NCBI RefSeq assembly: GCF_033118175.1
Contig: NC_083698.1
Location: 66,433,001 to 66,497,000 of the forward strand
DNA length: 64,000 nucleotides
Source: Dama dama
Lineage: Eukaryota > Chordata > Mammalia > Artiodactyla > Cervidae
Direction: 5' to 3'
Below are positions 40,401 to 48,437 of this stretch, piece after piece (position 1 is the stretch's first letter; each line of letters opens with the position of its first letter). Made by a program: the position numbers and the translations under genes. The notes beneath the pieces were generated by a model, which saw nothing but the letters and a program-made list of their open reading frames with translations, ran no database searches and was not told the origin of the DNA.

Positions 40401-43007
40401 GTTATAATTTATATAACCTTAATGTTATAATATTACATGATTATTTATAATAAAGGACTTTCACAAGGTCAATAAAATGCTTTCTTTATGTAGTTGGTTA
40501 AAATTTGTGTCTAGTTTTTATGAATTGAAATGAACTAAAAATTAACATCAAGTGATTAAACCAGCCAAGTCAAAAAGGAAAAAAAACGCTTCTTCTAATT
40601 GGAAAAAAAGTCTCTGTTGCTTTCATGGGGAGCTTTGCCCCCCAAGAGAACAATTTTTAAAATGTGCCATTGGAATAATGCTGGCTGTCAACACAGCCCT
40701 GCTCCCTTGGCATAGCCAGCCCAGGGCTCAGGCCGATACAGGTGTGTAGTGAAGCATTCAGCTTACCTGAAGGGAGGTCTGGCCTCTGCCTCTGACTACT
40801 GGGAGGTGATCTCTAGGACCCCAGAATGTCCTGACTGACAAGAGTATCTTTTTTTGCCTGGGCTTTGACGACTGAACAGTCTAACAATGTGAATATATTG
40901 GAGGAGGCTTAAGGTCATGCTCTATAAGCTATGACCTCTGGAGAAACTGGAGACTAAAGGTATTAGCCTGATTCCAGGAAGACTGGACACTAAAGATTGG
41001 CCTCGCAGGCAGGATGTCGTTGTTGTTATTCAGTTGCTAAGTCGTGTCTGACTCTGGGACCCCATGGACTGTAGCACGCCAGGCCTTCCTGTCCTCCACT
41101 ATCTCCTGGAGTTTGTGCAAGTTCATGTCCATTAAGTCAGTGATACTATCTAACCATCTCACCCTCTGCCGCCCTCTTCTCCTGCCTTCAATCTTTCCCA
41201 GCATCAGGGTCTTTTCCAATGAGTTGGCTCTCTGAATCAGGTAACCAAAGTATTGGAGCTTCAGCATCAGTCCTTCCAAGGAATATTCAGGATTGATCTC
41301 CTTTAGGATTGAGATCAATATCTGAATATTCTGGTTTGATCTCCTTGCAGTCCAAGGGACTCTCGAGAGTCTTCTCCAGCAGGCAGGAGGAGCCTAAGAG
41401 AAATCCCTGGACACCAAAGGCTCCAGGGAGCTTCTCTTAGGCATTATCATACAGAGGAGAGCTACAATCACACCCAGGAGCTCTGCATTTGGACCCTTCC
41501 CCAGCCTGACCCTCTGTTCAGCTGATCCTAACTGGTATCCTTGCCCTGTAATAAACTATAACCGTGAATGTAACTGCTCTCAGTGAGTTCTGTGAGTCTT
41601 TCTTGTGAATAATCAAAACTGAAGCTGGTCTGGGGAACCCCTGAACTTGAAATCACTACTGGAAGTGACGGCAGTGTGAGGACTTGCAGTTTGGCCAGCT
41701 TCACAGAGGTGTTTCCTGAAGCAAGCAGTTTGGTCCCAGTACTGTTTAATACAAGGACAAGTAAAAAGCATCCCTGGTCACGGTATTGTGTAGAGCTCAC
41801 TCTGTGAGGATGTTAGGGAGACTGACTGGAAAGGGATACAAGGTACCTTCTGGGGTGCTGGAAGCATCCATACCTTGAGCTGAGTAGTGGTTACACAGTT
41901 GTACACATAAGTGAAAACCTACTGAGCTGCATACATAAGATAAGGGCATTTTATGCATTTACTACAATTTACATGTGTTATACCAATTTTCAAAAGCTAG
42001 AAAACAAAAACACTGCCTTTGAAAATGGGTGGGGGGGCAGCCTGGACTACAAGTGTGGAAGTGGGCTGGACTCCTGAAGAGACCCTGAATTCAAACACGG
42101 GACTGAAAGAAAGAACGAGAGATCTAGCAAAGAAGTTTTCTGGGAGGATTCTCTGAAATGGGTTGTTTAGGGTTTTACATTTGGGCAAAGCAAACTAAGG
42201 ACCATGCAGCCGTGTTTGACTGTGTCTGCGACTATGTGTGTATACATGGAACGGTTGTGTGTACCCATGTGACTGAACCTGGAAAGGTCCAACGAAACTA
42301 CTGAGTTTCATTCAGCTCACCTAGTAACGACGTGTGTACTACAACAATCGGCAGGGCAGACAAACAGGTTCTTCCAAGGGAGACCGCTCAACCCAGGGCT
42401 GGTGTGCTGGTTATCCTCCTACCCATCTTCCAGCCAGACAGCAACTCAGGAAGCTGCAGTTGGAAGCCTGGGAGGCCAGGCTGGGATGGGGAAGGGACAG
42501 CCTTCCCCATATCATGTGAAACCAATCCCAGAGATCTAAGAGGCAACAAGCAGGACAAAACTGAAACTAGTGGCAGACAGTTACCCCGGGCAGTTACCAA
42601 AGATGGGGGAATTCAGAATTAACGGAGCAGAAAACCCAAGACAGCAGGCCAAAGGGAGACTGTTCAAAGCAAAGTTGGGGGCAGAGCCTGGAAGAATTCT
42701 GAGTCATGGAAAACGATACTTTCAGAAGCAGTGGATGAGAGTGAGCAGAGAGAAAGCTCAGCCACTGGAACCAAAGAATAAGCGCCAAGATGGCTGCAGC
42801 AATGCTGGGGAGAGGGGGTGTGGGTGCAGGAAGACAAATGCTTTATTCTTTCATCAGCCCCCGTCTATGATGCCCTATGGTATCTTGACTTTCCTCTACA
42901 GATTTATGGTTAGAAAACGAAGAACCAACCTGGAGTGAGTCAAAGCACATGAAGTCTTTATTTTTTGTTTTCTTAAGACATACCTCTTTCTGCTGTTCAG
43001 GAAACAT
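15261..43007 (-). CDS. SNX10: Sorting nexin 10, complete coding sequence in six exons
   Basis: SNX10 is a small PX-domain sorting nexin. Family knowledge: it binds phosphatidylinositol 3-phosphate on endosomes, works with the V-ATPase, and is needed for osteoclast resorption; human loss causes recessive osteopetrosis. Seen: exons 42984-43007, 28333-28419, 24818-24918, 24150-24248, 15793-16005 and 15261-15342 (read right to left) join into 606 nt, 201 residues plus TGA. The PX domain spans roughly residues 10-125, with the basic motif RRRYREF at 51-57. R16, Y32 and R51, positions I recall as mutated in human osteopetrosis, are all present at those numbers. The C-terminal tail is acidic then serine-rich (EEEEEGKK, then SSSSGFGHSSDESSSHG) and ends in APQES. 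No stop, frameshift or lost splice site is seen. The promoter and upstream untranslated exons lie outside the window. Identification is from remembered protein sequence, not a search. Confidence 0.97.
15793..16005 (-). CDS. SNX10: SNX10 fifth coding exon (end of PX domain and acidic linker)
   Basis: The exon has 213 nt and encodes residues 104-175, starting VLQNALLLSDSSLHLFLQSH and including EDIEACVSGQTKYSVEEAIHK. A GAA run gives five consecutive glutamates before GKKEND. The acceptor is TTTACATAG and the donor is AAG|GTATTTC, the weakest donor of the gene. The glutamate run is a plausible place for length variation between species. Confidence 0.96.
17401..17454. repeat. Short tandem repeat, 10-bp unit
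   Basis: Four units of CAAAATAGCT, one with a T for A change, are followed by a variant fifth unit after CAAG. Confidence 0.85.
18142..18156 (-). promoter_or_regulatory. CTCF-like motif
   Basis: On the minus strand the sequence CCTCCAGATGGCAGT matches the CTCF core pattern CCASYAGRKGGCRSY with one mismatch. It sits inside an SNX10 intron. Motif match only; occupancy is unknown. Confidence 0.45.
19172..19214. repeat. (TG)n microsatellite with one interruption
   Basis: A TG run of about 21 units interrupted by a single TATG. It lies in an SNX10 intron. Confidence 0.95.
19795..20062 (-). mobile_element. Dimeric Bov-tA SINE
   Basis: Two Bov-tA right-half units are joined head to tail by a GAAAGTGAAAAGTGAAAGTG linker. 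This arrangement recurs at 36.75 kb and 59.97 kb in this window, so it is a defined subfamily. It is minus-strand, hence in the sense orientation of SNX10. Copies of AATAAAATGGTAT lie immediately before (about 19778) and after (about 20062), consistent with a target-site duplication. Confidence 0.92.
20436..20553 (+). mobile_element. CHR-type cetartiodactyl tRNA SINE
   Basis: The element runs from GGGAATTCCCTGGCGGTTC through ATCCTGCATGCTGTGTGG. It is flanked by identical 20-bp duplications (20416-20435 and 20554-20573), so it is recent or well preserved. Confidence 0.92.
22530..22700 (-). mobile_element. MIR SINE
   Basis: ATTACCCCATTTTACAG, then GAACCCAGGCAGTCTGGC are diagnostic parts of a MIR element read on the minus strand. 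Confidence 0.8.
22741..22769 (+). repeat. Homopolymer A(7)G(17) tract
   Basis: Seven A residues are followed by 17 consecutive G and then CGGG. This is G-quadruplex-prone and error-prone in sequencing, so the length should not be trusted. Confidence 0.9.
22866..23073 (-). mobile_element. Bov-tA SINE
   Basis: The complete minus-strand element runs from TCAGTTGTGTCCACCTC to CACCTGGGAAGCCC, diverged by several substitutions. Confidence 0.9.
23427..23441 (+). promoter_or_regulatory. CTCF-like motif
   Basis: CCACAAGATGGCGCT fits the CTCF core pattern CCASYAGRKGGCRSY with one mismatch. It ends two bases before the direct repeat that flanks a probable insertion. It points right, opposite to the candidate at 18142. 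Confidence 0.5.
23460..23993 (+). mobile_element. Composite insertion: unique/old-repeat segment plus Bov-tA SINE
   Basis: Exact 16-bp copies of AATATAGGAAATGAAT lie at 23444-23459 and 23994-24009. Between them are 330 bp of non-SINE DNA, including a diverged older mammalian interspersed repeat (about 23525-23780), followed by a Bov-tA SINE at 23790-23993. The SINE has no closer duplication of its own. The whole 534 bp may have been inserted together. Confidence 0.65.
24150..24248 (-). CDS. SNX10: SNX10 fourth coding exon (PX domain core)
   Basis: The exon has 99 nt and encodes residues 71-104 (QLPELPSKNLFFNMN, then NRQHVDQRRQGLEDFLRK). This is the proline-rich loop and following helix of the PX domain. 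The acceptor is CCCATAAG after a long T/C tract and the donor is AAA|GTAAGTG. Only 569 bp separate it from the previous coding exon. Confidence 0.96.
24590..24760 (-). mobile_element. L1 LINE 3' fragment
   Basis: The sequence with GATTGTTATCCATGTTATTAC, read as TTACAAGATATTGAATATAG and TTCCCTGTGCTATTCAGTA, is the minus-strand form of a common L1 3' region. It lies only about 60 bp left of an SNX10 exon. The 5' and 3' limits are approximate. Confidence 0.75.
24818..24918 (-). CDS. SNX10: SNX10 third coding exon (PI3P-binding motif)
   Basis: The exon has 101 nt and encodes residues 38-71, including MKTSCVRRRYREFVWLRQR, the basic stretch characteristic of phosphoinositide-binding PX domains. 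R51 is here. The acceptor is TTTAAACAG and the donor is GGT|GTAAGTG. The exon ends at coding nucleotide 212 and splits the valine codon, so the donor corresponds to the human c.212+1 site that I recall as a founder osteopetrosis splice mutation. Confidence 0.96.
25520..25670 (+). mobile_element. MIR SINE
   Basis: AGTACTGGCTCTGCC, CAAGTGACTTGAAC and AAAATGGGGATG appear in the order of the MIR consensus. Confidence 0.6.
27540..27745. mobile_element. hAT-type non-autonomous DNA transposon remnant
   Basis: The sequence begins AAGGGCCAATAAACT and ends AGCTGACCCTT, degraded forms of the CAGGGGTCGGCAAAC-type terminal inverted repeats. Inside, AATAAATTTTTATTGGAAGAC and TGTATTGTTTATGGCTG match the common mammalian element of this class. 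I do not assign a subfamily. Confidence 0.7.
28333..28419 (-). CDS. SNX10: SNX10 second coding exon (N-terminal PX domain)
   Basis: The exon has 87 nt, 29 codons, phase 0 at both ends. It encodes residues 9-37, beginning EFVSVWVRDPRI and ending DYEICIH, the first strands of the PX fold. It holds R16 and Y32. The acceptor is CCCTTACAG and the donor is CAT|GTAAGTATG. The intron upstream is about 14.6 kb and carries many SINE copies. Confidence 0.96.
30640..30780 (+). mobile_element. MIR SINE, diverged
   Basis: Ordered similarity to MIR: CACAAGACCAGGGG, then GAGCTTCTGTTTC and CAGGAAAATAGGAATGATG. Confidence 0.55.
31400..32430 (+). mobile_element. L2 LINE, long diverged 3' part
   Basis: TGATGTCATTTTCCTGCTGA, ACCTTCAAGATCAAGTTCAA and the end CACTTAATGAATAAATGAATG follow the L2 3' consensus order. 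The open frames here are relics of this repeat. Confidence 0.75.
33440..33660 (-). mobile_element. MIR SINE
   Basis: TTATTACCCCATTTTACAG and the surrounding order match MIR read on the minus strand. Confidence 0.75.
34058..34182 (+). mobile_element. BovB LINE 3' tip
   Basis: ACCGACTCAATGGACATGAG, then GGGGTCGCAAAGAGTTGGAC form the extreme 3' portion of BovB. It ends near GACTGAATGAACAATA. Confidence 0.88.
34293..34459 (+). mobile_element. CHR-type SINE
   Basis: The element (CTTTCCTGGTGACCCAGTGG onward) has an A-rich tail and is flanked by AAGAGAGCTAA at 34282-34292 and 34460-34470. Confidence 0.9.
34471..35050 (+). mobile_element. L1 LINE 3' fragment interrupted by a SINE
   Basis: Plus-strand L1 sequence such as AGAATTCAACTAGAAAATGG and CATGAAAAGACGTTCAACAT resumes after the SINE as GGGAAATGCAAATTAATACC. 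A Bov-tA copy at 34748-34958 splits it. Confidence 0.85.
34748..34958 (-). mobile_element. Bov-tA SINE nested in L1
   Basis: Complete minus-strand element from GTGTGTTAGTCACTCAGTCA to TGAGCTATCCAGGAAG, inserted into an older L1 piece. Confidence 0.93.
36230..36420 (+). mobile_element. Old LINE-like 3' end
   Basis: TTCTACTTTGTATATG, then TTTAAATTTTACAATGAAAA resembles the tail of old mammalian LINE copies. Family not determined. Confidence 0.4.
36752..37023 (-). mobile_element. Dimeric Bov-tA SINE
   Basis: Same head-to-tail dimer with GAAAGTGAAAAGTGAAAGTG linker as at 19.8 kb. Confidence 0.93.
37157..37411 (-). mobile_element. Bov-tA SINE with adjoining (TA)n(CA)n microsatellite
   Basis: The minus-strand SINE covers 37157-37367, ending CACCTGGGAAGCC. 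It abuts a TA run and then CA run at 37370-37411. More AT-rich simple sequence precedes it at 37040-37145. Confidence 0.92.
37515..37690 (-). mobile_element. Old L1 fragment
   Basis: TACAGGAAAACTGTTCAAAG, then AGAGAATTCCCATATATCC and CAGTTTCCCC follow a widespread old L1 segment. The strand assignment is tentative. Confidence 0.5.
38109..38318 (-). mobile_element. Bov-tA SINE
   Basis: Complete element flanked by AATAAATGG at 38100-38108 and 38319-38327. Confidence 0.93.
38820..39130. promoter_or_regulatory. Candidate conserved non-coding element in an SNX10 intron
   Basis: A repeat-free stretch contains TTAATTTTAC, GTGCAAAT and TTTTTATGG-type sites and low CpG. Its composition resembles conserved developmental enhancers. 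This is impression, not an alignment. Confidence 0.25.
39232..39352 (-). mobile_element. CHR-type SINE
   Basis: TTAGTTCCCCAACCAGGGAT, then GCCTGCCAGGGAGTTC gives the minus-strand tRNA-like head and body. Confidence 0.88.
40172..40376 (-). mobile_element. Bov-tA SINE
   Basis: Complete minus-strand element from ACGTGCTCAGTCATGTCC to GAGCCACCAGAGAAAC. Confidence 0.92.
40770..41760. mobile_element. Older unresolved interspersed repeat hosting a BovB insertion
   Basis: Flanks of the BovB copy at 41015-41378 look like one old dispersed element. Examples are CTTTTTTTGCCTGGGCTTTG before it, and AATAAACTATAACCGTGAAT then CAGTGAGTTCTGTGAGTC after it. It may be LTR-derived; I do not assign a family or boundaries. 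Confidence 0.45.
41015..41378 (-). mobile_element. BovB LINE 3' end with target-site duplication
   Basis: 5'-truncated minus-strand BovB flanked by GCAGGCAGGA at 41005-41014 and 41379-41388. An internal GGATTGAGATCAATATC patch near its 5' end differs from the other copies here. The coding frame is broken. Confidence 0.92.
41830..41995 (+). mobile_element. Old L1-like 3' end
   Basis: ACACAGTTGTACACATAAG, then GCATTTTATGCATTTACTAC resembles an old L1 tail. Confidence 0.45.
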
Positions 43008-43030
43008 CTTCAACACAGAACACGATCAAT
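42984..43030 (-). CDS. SNX10: SNX10 start-codon exon (23 nt of 5' UTR plus 24 coding nt)
   Basis: This 47-nt exon codes for MFPEQQKE. Its acceptor is a TTTTTCAG tract ending at 43031 and its donor is GAG|GTATGT at 42983. The start codon is at 43007-43005 with A at -3. An in-frame TGA lies 21 nt upstream inside the 5' UTR portion, so translation cannot begin further 5' in this exon. The exon ends in phase 0. Confidence 0.95.
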
Positions 43031-44535
43031 CTGAAAAATAAGATACAACACTTGGTGATTTGGAACCTCCATACAGGAGTAGATAGGCCCCTCAGGGCCT
43101 CTTGCTCAAACTCTCACTGAGAACCTGCCCTCTGGGTCTCTGAAAAGTGTACCTCTGCTCCTCCCTGACCCCATCCCCTGCAGACTACACCAGAATGCAG
43201 ATCAGTCCACCTGGGGATTGGGAGTTTGGGACATGGCAAGACCAAGGCAGCTGGATGATGGCAGGCCTTCAAACTGAAGATCAGGCAGAGTCAGGCCAGA
43301 GTCGAAATCTTGGGACAATCAGAGGGGCTGGCGATGTCAGGGAGCAGAGGGGCCATGAGGCACAGCAGGGCATGCTGGTTAGCCCTGAGATGGAGAGAAT
43401 GAAAAAGATACCCAGAGATCCACCACTGAGAATGGCCCTGACGGTTTCACTGTCAACCCACTATCACTATCAACAGCCCATTCCTTTGACATTTAAACTA
43501 CTCCAGAGTTCAGATAAGAGAAGCTGGTGTGGTGTGGCCTCAAGAAGGACAAAGGTCAGAACCTTGACTCTGACCCACAGTCGATGCAGGTAGCCTATCA
43601 GCTGATTCCAAACCCTGCAGGTCCCAAGGAGTGTCTATTATTCCTTAAACCTTCATTTATTACAACAGCTCATTGGAGTTAACACCTACTTCCTGCCTGC
43701 TCCCGCACCCCTCCCAAAAAATTAAATCCCCTGACTACAGGCATGCACGTGTACCTTACAATGGAAAAGTGGCTATGACTACAAAGTCAGAATTTGCCTT
43801 TATTTTGATAAAGTACGTCTGACCTCATTTTTCCAGATGATTATCATCCACAAGTATTTCCTGAATCTCTAAAAACGTCCCTGGAACCCTAGGGAGTACA
43901 AGGAAGCAAGAACACCAGCTCTGGCCTCCAGTCCCACGTGGTGCTGGGGAGGAGAGAACCCAGAGCAGGCAGAGGAAAGAGCTCCCGAAGGAGGAGAGCA
44001 AACCTAAATAGGGAGGTTGGCTGGGAAGGTTTTACTGAGAAAGTACTTAAGCTGAGGCTGAAAGGGTGGTGTGATTTAGCCCAGAAGGCAACAGAAAAAA
44101 GGCATTTTAAGCAGAGGGACTGGGACAAGCAAAGCGGCAGAGGCTGGAAGGAGGAGCAGCTCAAAGAGTTCCAGTTATTGAGAAAGAATCTCTGCATCAC
44201 CTGAGAAGTAGGCCATGGGTTGCCTCTATCTGGGGATTTGGTTGAAACAATGACTGGGCGGGTTCTTGACCCCTTCCAGATCCTCCTGCCAAGTCCCACT
44301 CCTCTTCCACAATGCTGCCCAGAAATCACCTACCAGCTCTTGCCCCAGCTCTTGGCCCCCATTACACAGTGAGTTATGCGATTCCCCGCTGGCATTAACC
44401 TCATTTGCATCACAACCTTTGTATATTCTCTGTCTCCCCAACTGACTGAATTTCTCCAACAAAGCATTCTGTGTTTCCTTGTGTAAACTTCACAGCTATC
44501 CTGTGAAAGAGATTTAAATGTCCTTACTTTACAGG
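43031..44535. other. Region upstream of the SNX10 start-codon exon, no exon recognised
   Basis: This is probably intron within the SNX10 5' UTR, since the exon at 42984-43030 has a splice acceptor. The open frames on both strands at 43.1-44.3 kb have no recognisable similarity. Confidence 0.5.
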
Positions 44536-44729
44536 GCTTCCCTGGTGGCTCAGACAGTAAAGAATCTGCCTGCCATGAAGGAGACCTGGGTTGGGAAGAT
44601 TCCCCTGGAGAGGGAAATCGCAATCCACTCCAGAATTCTTGCCTGGAGAATTCCATGGACAGAGGAGTCTGGTGGGCTACAGTCTATGGGGTCACATAGA
44701 GCTGGACATGGATGAGCGACTAAGCACAC
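44536..44729 (+). mobile_element. Bov-tA SINE
   Basis: Complete element with target-site duplication ACTTTACAGG at 44526-44535 and 44730-44739. Confidence 0.93.
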
Positions 44730-45039
44730 ACTTTACAGGTAAGAAAACAGAAGATCGGAGGGATTAACTTGCCCCGGGTCACAAAGGAAGGAAGAGGCGG
44801 CAAATCCACTTCCCAACCCTTGTCTTCCCATTGCCCAAGGCTGCCTTCATAATTGTGTGACGCAGACAAATAGTTCAAAGTTTGGGTCTTAATTTAATTC
44901 TCTCCAAAGGACTTGAGTTTTCCAACCTCTCCCAGCCAAGGCAGAGGGACTCTGCAATTCCCATGGGGCACTGGAGTTAAACTGTAAAAATAGGAAGCTG
45001 AGAAGTTTAAACCTGTTCCAAAACATCACAGAGAACACA

Positions 45040-45195
45040 TGGTCAAGCTTTAATATTTTAAATCTGGATAGTGGGATGGGGGTGGGGTTAGAGGGGCAAA
45101 GAGCTTTATTTTCCACTGATACACTTCCATATTGTTTGAATTTTTCCATAATTTTACACTTTATGAAGTAATAGTCATTTAAAAATAAACACTAT
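45040..45195 (+). mobile_element. Old L1-like 3' tail
   Basis: CACTTCCATATTGTTTGAAT, then TTTTTCCATAATTTTACAC matches the tail of old mammalian L1 copies. Confidence 0.55.
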
Positions 45196-45292
45196 AATTC
45201 TATCAAAAGTGTTAAAAAAAGAGATGACAGGCCCAACATGGAGACACTTGTGCTCAAACCAAGACTTAATTCTTAACCAGTCTGCCATTACA

Positions 45293-45477
45293 AGGCTGCC
45301 CAGGTGCTGCTAGTGGTAAAAAAAAAAAAACCCACCTGCCAATGCAGGAGACACAGGAGACTCGGGTTTGATCCCTGGGTCAGGAAGATCCCCTGAAGGA
45401 GTAAATGGCAACTCACTCCAGTATTCTTGCCTGGAGAATCCCATGGACAGAGGAGCCTGGCGGGGTACAGTCCATGC
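45293..45477 (+). mobile_element. Bov-tA SINE, 3' shortened, with internal A run
   Basis: The element has a 12-A run in place of the usual GTAAAGAA region (about 45319-45330) and stops at CAGTCCATGCC. Confidence 0.9.
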
Positions 45478-45499
45478 CTTTACAACCTTTCCCAAGATT

Positions 45500-47144
45500 G
45501 CAATCCTAATCAGTGTGGAATTTTCTAGTTAGCACCAATGAGGTCACTCTTTCGATCCCCCAAAGGAAGATGAGGTAATCCCTTCTGTCCCCCACAGGGA
45601 AGTTACCTACACCAGAAATAATCCTTTTGTTTGTTTATAGCTTCTTTGTCTTGCCTTTGAAAACCTCTCCCTCTCTGCAAGCCTCTGGAGCTCCTCTCTG
45701 CTCGCTGGATGGAATGCTGACAGATTCAAGAATCGTTCAATATGCAAATCGTTCAATATGTAAAATCTATCAATACTTGGTTGCATTTTTGTTATTCTAC
45801 AGAAGAAATAATGACTCAAACACAAATTATAGAAGTTGTTACTTCATGTTAAATAAATAACAGATTCAAATATAGGAAGGGATGCTACCTTTATAACACA
45901 TTACACATCAATAAAGTGGGGGGAAAAAAGAAAATTATATACTTTTAAAAAGAAAATAAAATGTATTCAATTACTTTTATTATTTCCCCTTTGGGGGGGG
46001 AAAAAAACACAACAGCTCAGTTAATTTCACTTTCTGTGTTTGTTTCATTTCCTCCTACAATGTTCAGCAAGTTTTCTATTCAAATTAAAAAAAAAAAAAT
46101 CACTGACTTCTTACTTTCATCTATTTAAGGATACACCATCAGTGGGGTTATTTAAAATGAAAGGTTTAATTTAGTGCCAGTTTTTCCCAGAGCAACTCTC
46201 CTTGGCACCTATATCCTTTGCAGGTCTGTGGTGGGGACTGCGGGTGGGGGTAGGGGTGGAGGGCACAGTCCTCCCTTCCTCTGGGGGACGTTCTTGGCCA
46301 GGGTCTTGCTGCAGGGGGTGGCTCTACAGGTATCCTGTTTTCTGTCACCTGGGGGGGCCCTCCTCAGATACAGAAAACAGCATCAGGGATGGGCAGCGGA
46401 CTCCAGAGAAGCCCATCCCTAGGTTAGCCAGGTGCCAGAGGTGTGGCGTGGCATGAAAAGCAGGGAGGGCTGGCATCAGCTTCCTCTCAGCATCTGGACT
46501 AGGACTTGGACCAAGACTCGGCAGCTCTCTGGGTCCTGAAGCTCAGAAATGATGGTGAGAACATGGAGAGATAACAGTGCCTTAACTGGAGTTCTGCAGA
46601 CCAGAGCTTATGCTTAAACAGAAGTCATGATGGAGATAAAACATCTCTTGAGATATGAAAGAAACTGGCCACCAGAAAAGCTGGGTTGCAGAAGCCAACT
46701 TCAGCGGCTGCTGGCACCGTGACTCAGAGGTCTTACTTCCCCAGTGGCTTAAGTGCCCAGTGTCTCCTGGGCTCCCACGCACAGCATCCTTACGATAAAC
46801 AACCCCGGGCTCAAGCTTGAGGGAGATACCAATTCATGTAACCAAAAGAGCTCAACAGAAAAGAAAAAAGAGCTGCACCAAAACATGAGAATGGACAGAA
46901 GTGGGGCGTCCATGTACTTTTGAGGAGGGCCAGTAAGGTGTGCATAACCATCCGTGACCCACAGTGCTCTTCCTCAGTCTGATCTTAGAGCTTTATTTAT
47001 AAAGGCAAAACTCAAATAGAAAAATAAGATGAAACGTGAAATTCAGTTAAAGACAAAAATTATCATTTTTTTGTCTGGAAAGACAAAATTACCATTAAAT
47101 TTTCCCAGTATTCATCACACAAATACTCACAAATATATTAAAGA
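45500..47144. other. Non-coding, mostly unique
   Basis: No exon was recognised. It holds a near-perfect 17-bp duplication of ATCGTTCAATATG at about 45731-45765, A- and G-rich homopolymers at 45.9-46.1 kb, and a GC-richer stretch at 46.2-46.5 kb with low CpG. Confidence 0.5.
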
Positions 47145-47353
47145 GGGTTGCTGTTCAGTCGCTAAGTCATGTTCAACTCTTTGCGACCCCATGGACTGCA
47201 GCACGCTAGGCTTCCCTGTCCTTCACCATCTCCCAGAGCTTGCTCAAACTCATGCCCATTGAGTTGGTGATGCCACCCAACCATCTCATCCTCTGTCACC
47301 CCCTTCTCCTCCTGCCCTCAATCTTTCCTAGCATCAGAGTCTTTTCTAATGAG
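47145..47353 (-). mobile_element. BovB LINE 3' end
   Basis: Minus-strand tip of BovB (GTTGCTGTTCAGTCGCTAAG to CTTTTCTAATGAGTC), flanked by TAAAGAG on both sides. Confidence 0.9.
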
Positions 47354-47359
47354 TCTAAA

Positions 47360-48318
47360 GAGAATGAGCAGTCTAAAAAAATTACTGGTTCATAACACAT
47401 AAAATAATGAAACTACTAAGTTGCTAATCTCTAAGACATAATCTCTACAATGGGTTCCATTTATGGTCATAAGAATGACACTAGGCCAAATTTAGGGTCT
47501 GAAATCCAGAAACAAGAAAAAATATACATACATATAACATTTTAGCCTCACAACTATCTTGGAGGCCTTTAGGACAAGTGCTACCTTCGACTTACGGATG
47601 CTCCAGACACAAGCATGTGCATGACCTTCCCTTGCCTTCATATACATGCTAAGGAGAATCACTGGGGGAGAGCAAAACAACCTGGATAAACAGAATTCAA
47701 GGGGGAAAGCCATATAAAGTAGATGAAGGAGAGAGGAGGTGACCACTAGAGCAGACAAGCAGGTAATACTTACTAACTTGTGCTGTGACATCCTCTCTCT
47801 TCAAAACAACCCTAACTTCCCAGATCAAATCCAAAAATACTTTTCACACTTCCCAAACGGTCTCCTTCCTCTTTAATGCTACTAAGTTTCTCCTAATTAG
47901 TGATTCATCTGGGCTACTCATTTTCCCCTTTTAGAAAAAGCTGATAAATCTCAGAAGTTCGGGGAGGGGTATCAGTAATTTAAATATTTAATGTGAGTTA
48001 GTCCAATTGCACTGCATTTATATTAACCAAGAGCGATCAATCTTCAGATATTCACTCCCATCCCCCACAGCACAAAACCATGCACTCTTGGTTATATGGA
48101 GTTCTTTCCAGGCTGATGTATCCCTCTGTGCCCTGCCACAGGACCATGAAAGACCTAAGCACACAGCCTCCTGAAGAACAATAGAAAATGCCCTGCTCTT
48201 TGCTCCTGGCAACAATTGGAGAGGCATTTTTTCAACTCTCCACTCACTACCCCTTCACTTGATAAGAGGACTTCCCATCAAAATACTACCTGATGGGTAG
48301 CATCAAAAGATAAAAATA
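47360..48318. other. Non-coding, no feature seen
   Basis: No gene or recognisable repeat in this stretch. Confidence 0.4.
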
Positions 48319-48434
48319 CCTGGTGGTCCAGTGGCTAAGACTCTGCACTCCCCAATGCTGGGGACCCGGAATCCTTTGTCCTGCAGCTAAGACCTGGCAC
48401 AGGCAAATAAATAAGTAAATATTAAAAAAAAAAA
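48319..48434 (+). mobile_element. CHR-type SINE
   Basis: CCTGGTGGTCCAGTGGC, then AAGACTCTGCACTCC, ending in an A-rich tail that abuts the L1 piece to the right. Confidence 0.85.
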
Positions 48435-48437
48435 GAA

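Larger units (their letters stand above)
28420..42983 (-). other. SNX10: SNX10 intron between coding exons 1 and 2 (14.6 kb)
   Basis: The intron holds L2, MIR, L1, BovB, Bov-tA and CHR copies listed separately. The longer unique stretches are 28.5-31.3 kb, 32.5-33.4 kb, 35.1-36.2 kb, 38.4-39.2 kb and 39.4-40.1 kb. No coding exon was found. Confidence 0.85.

Noticed and set aside
40770..41760. Endogenous retrovirus with coding capacity
   Set aside because: The flanking old repeat may be LTR-like, but no viral open frame or primer-binding site was recognised.
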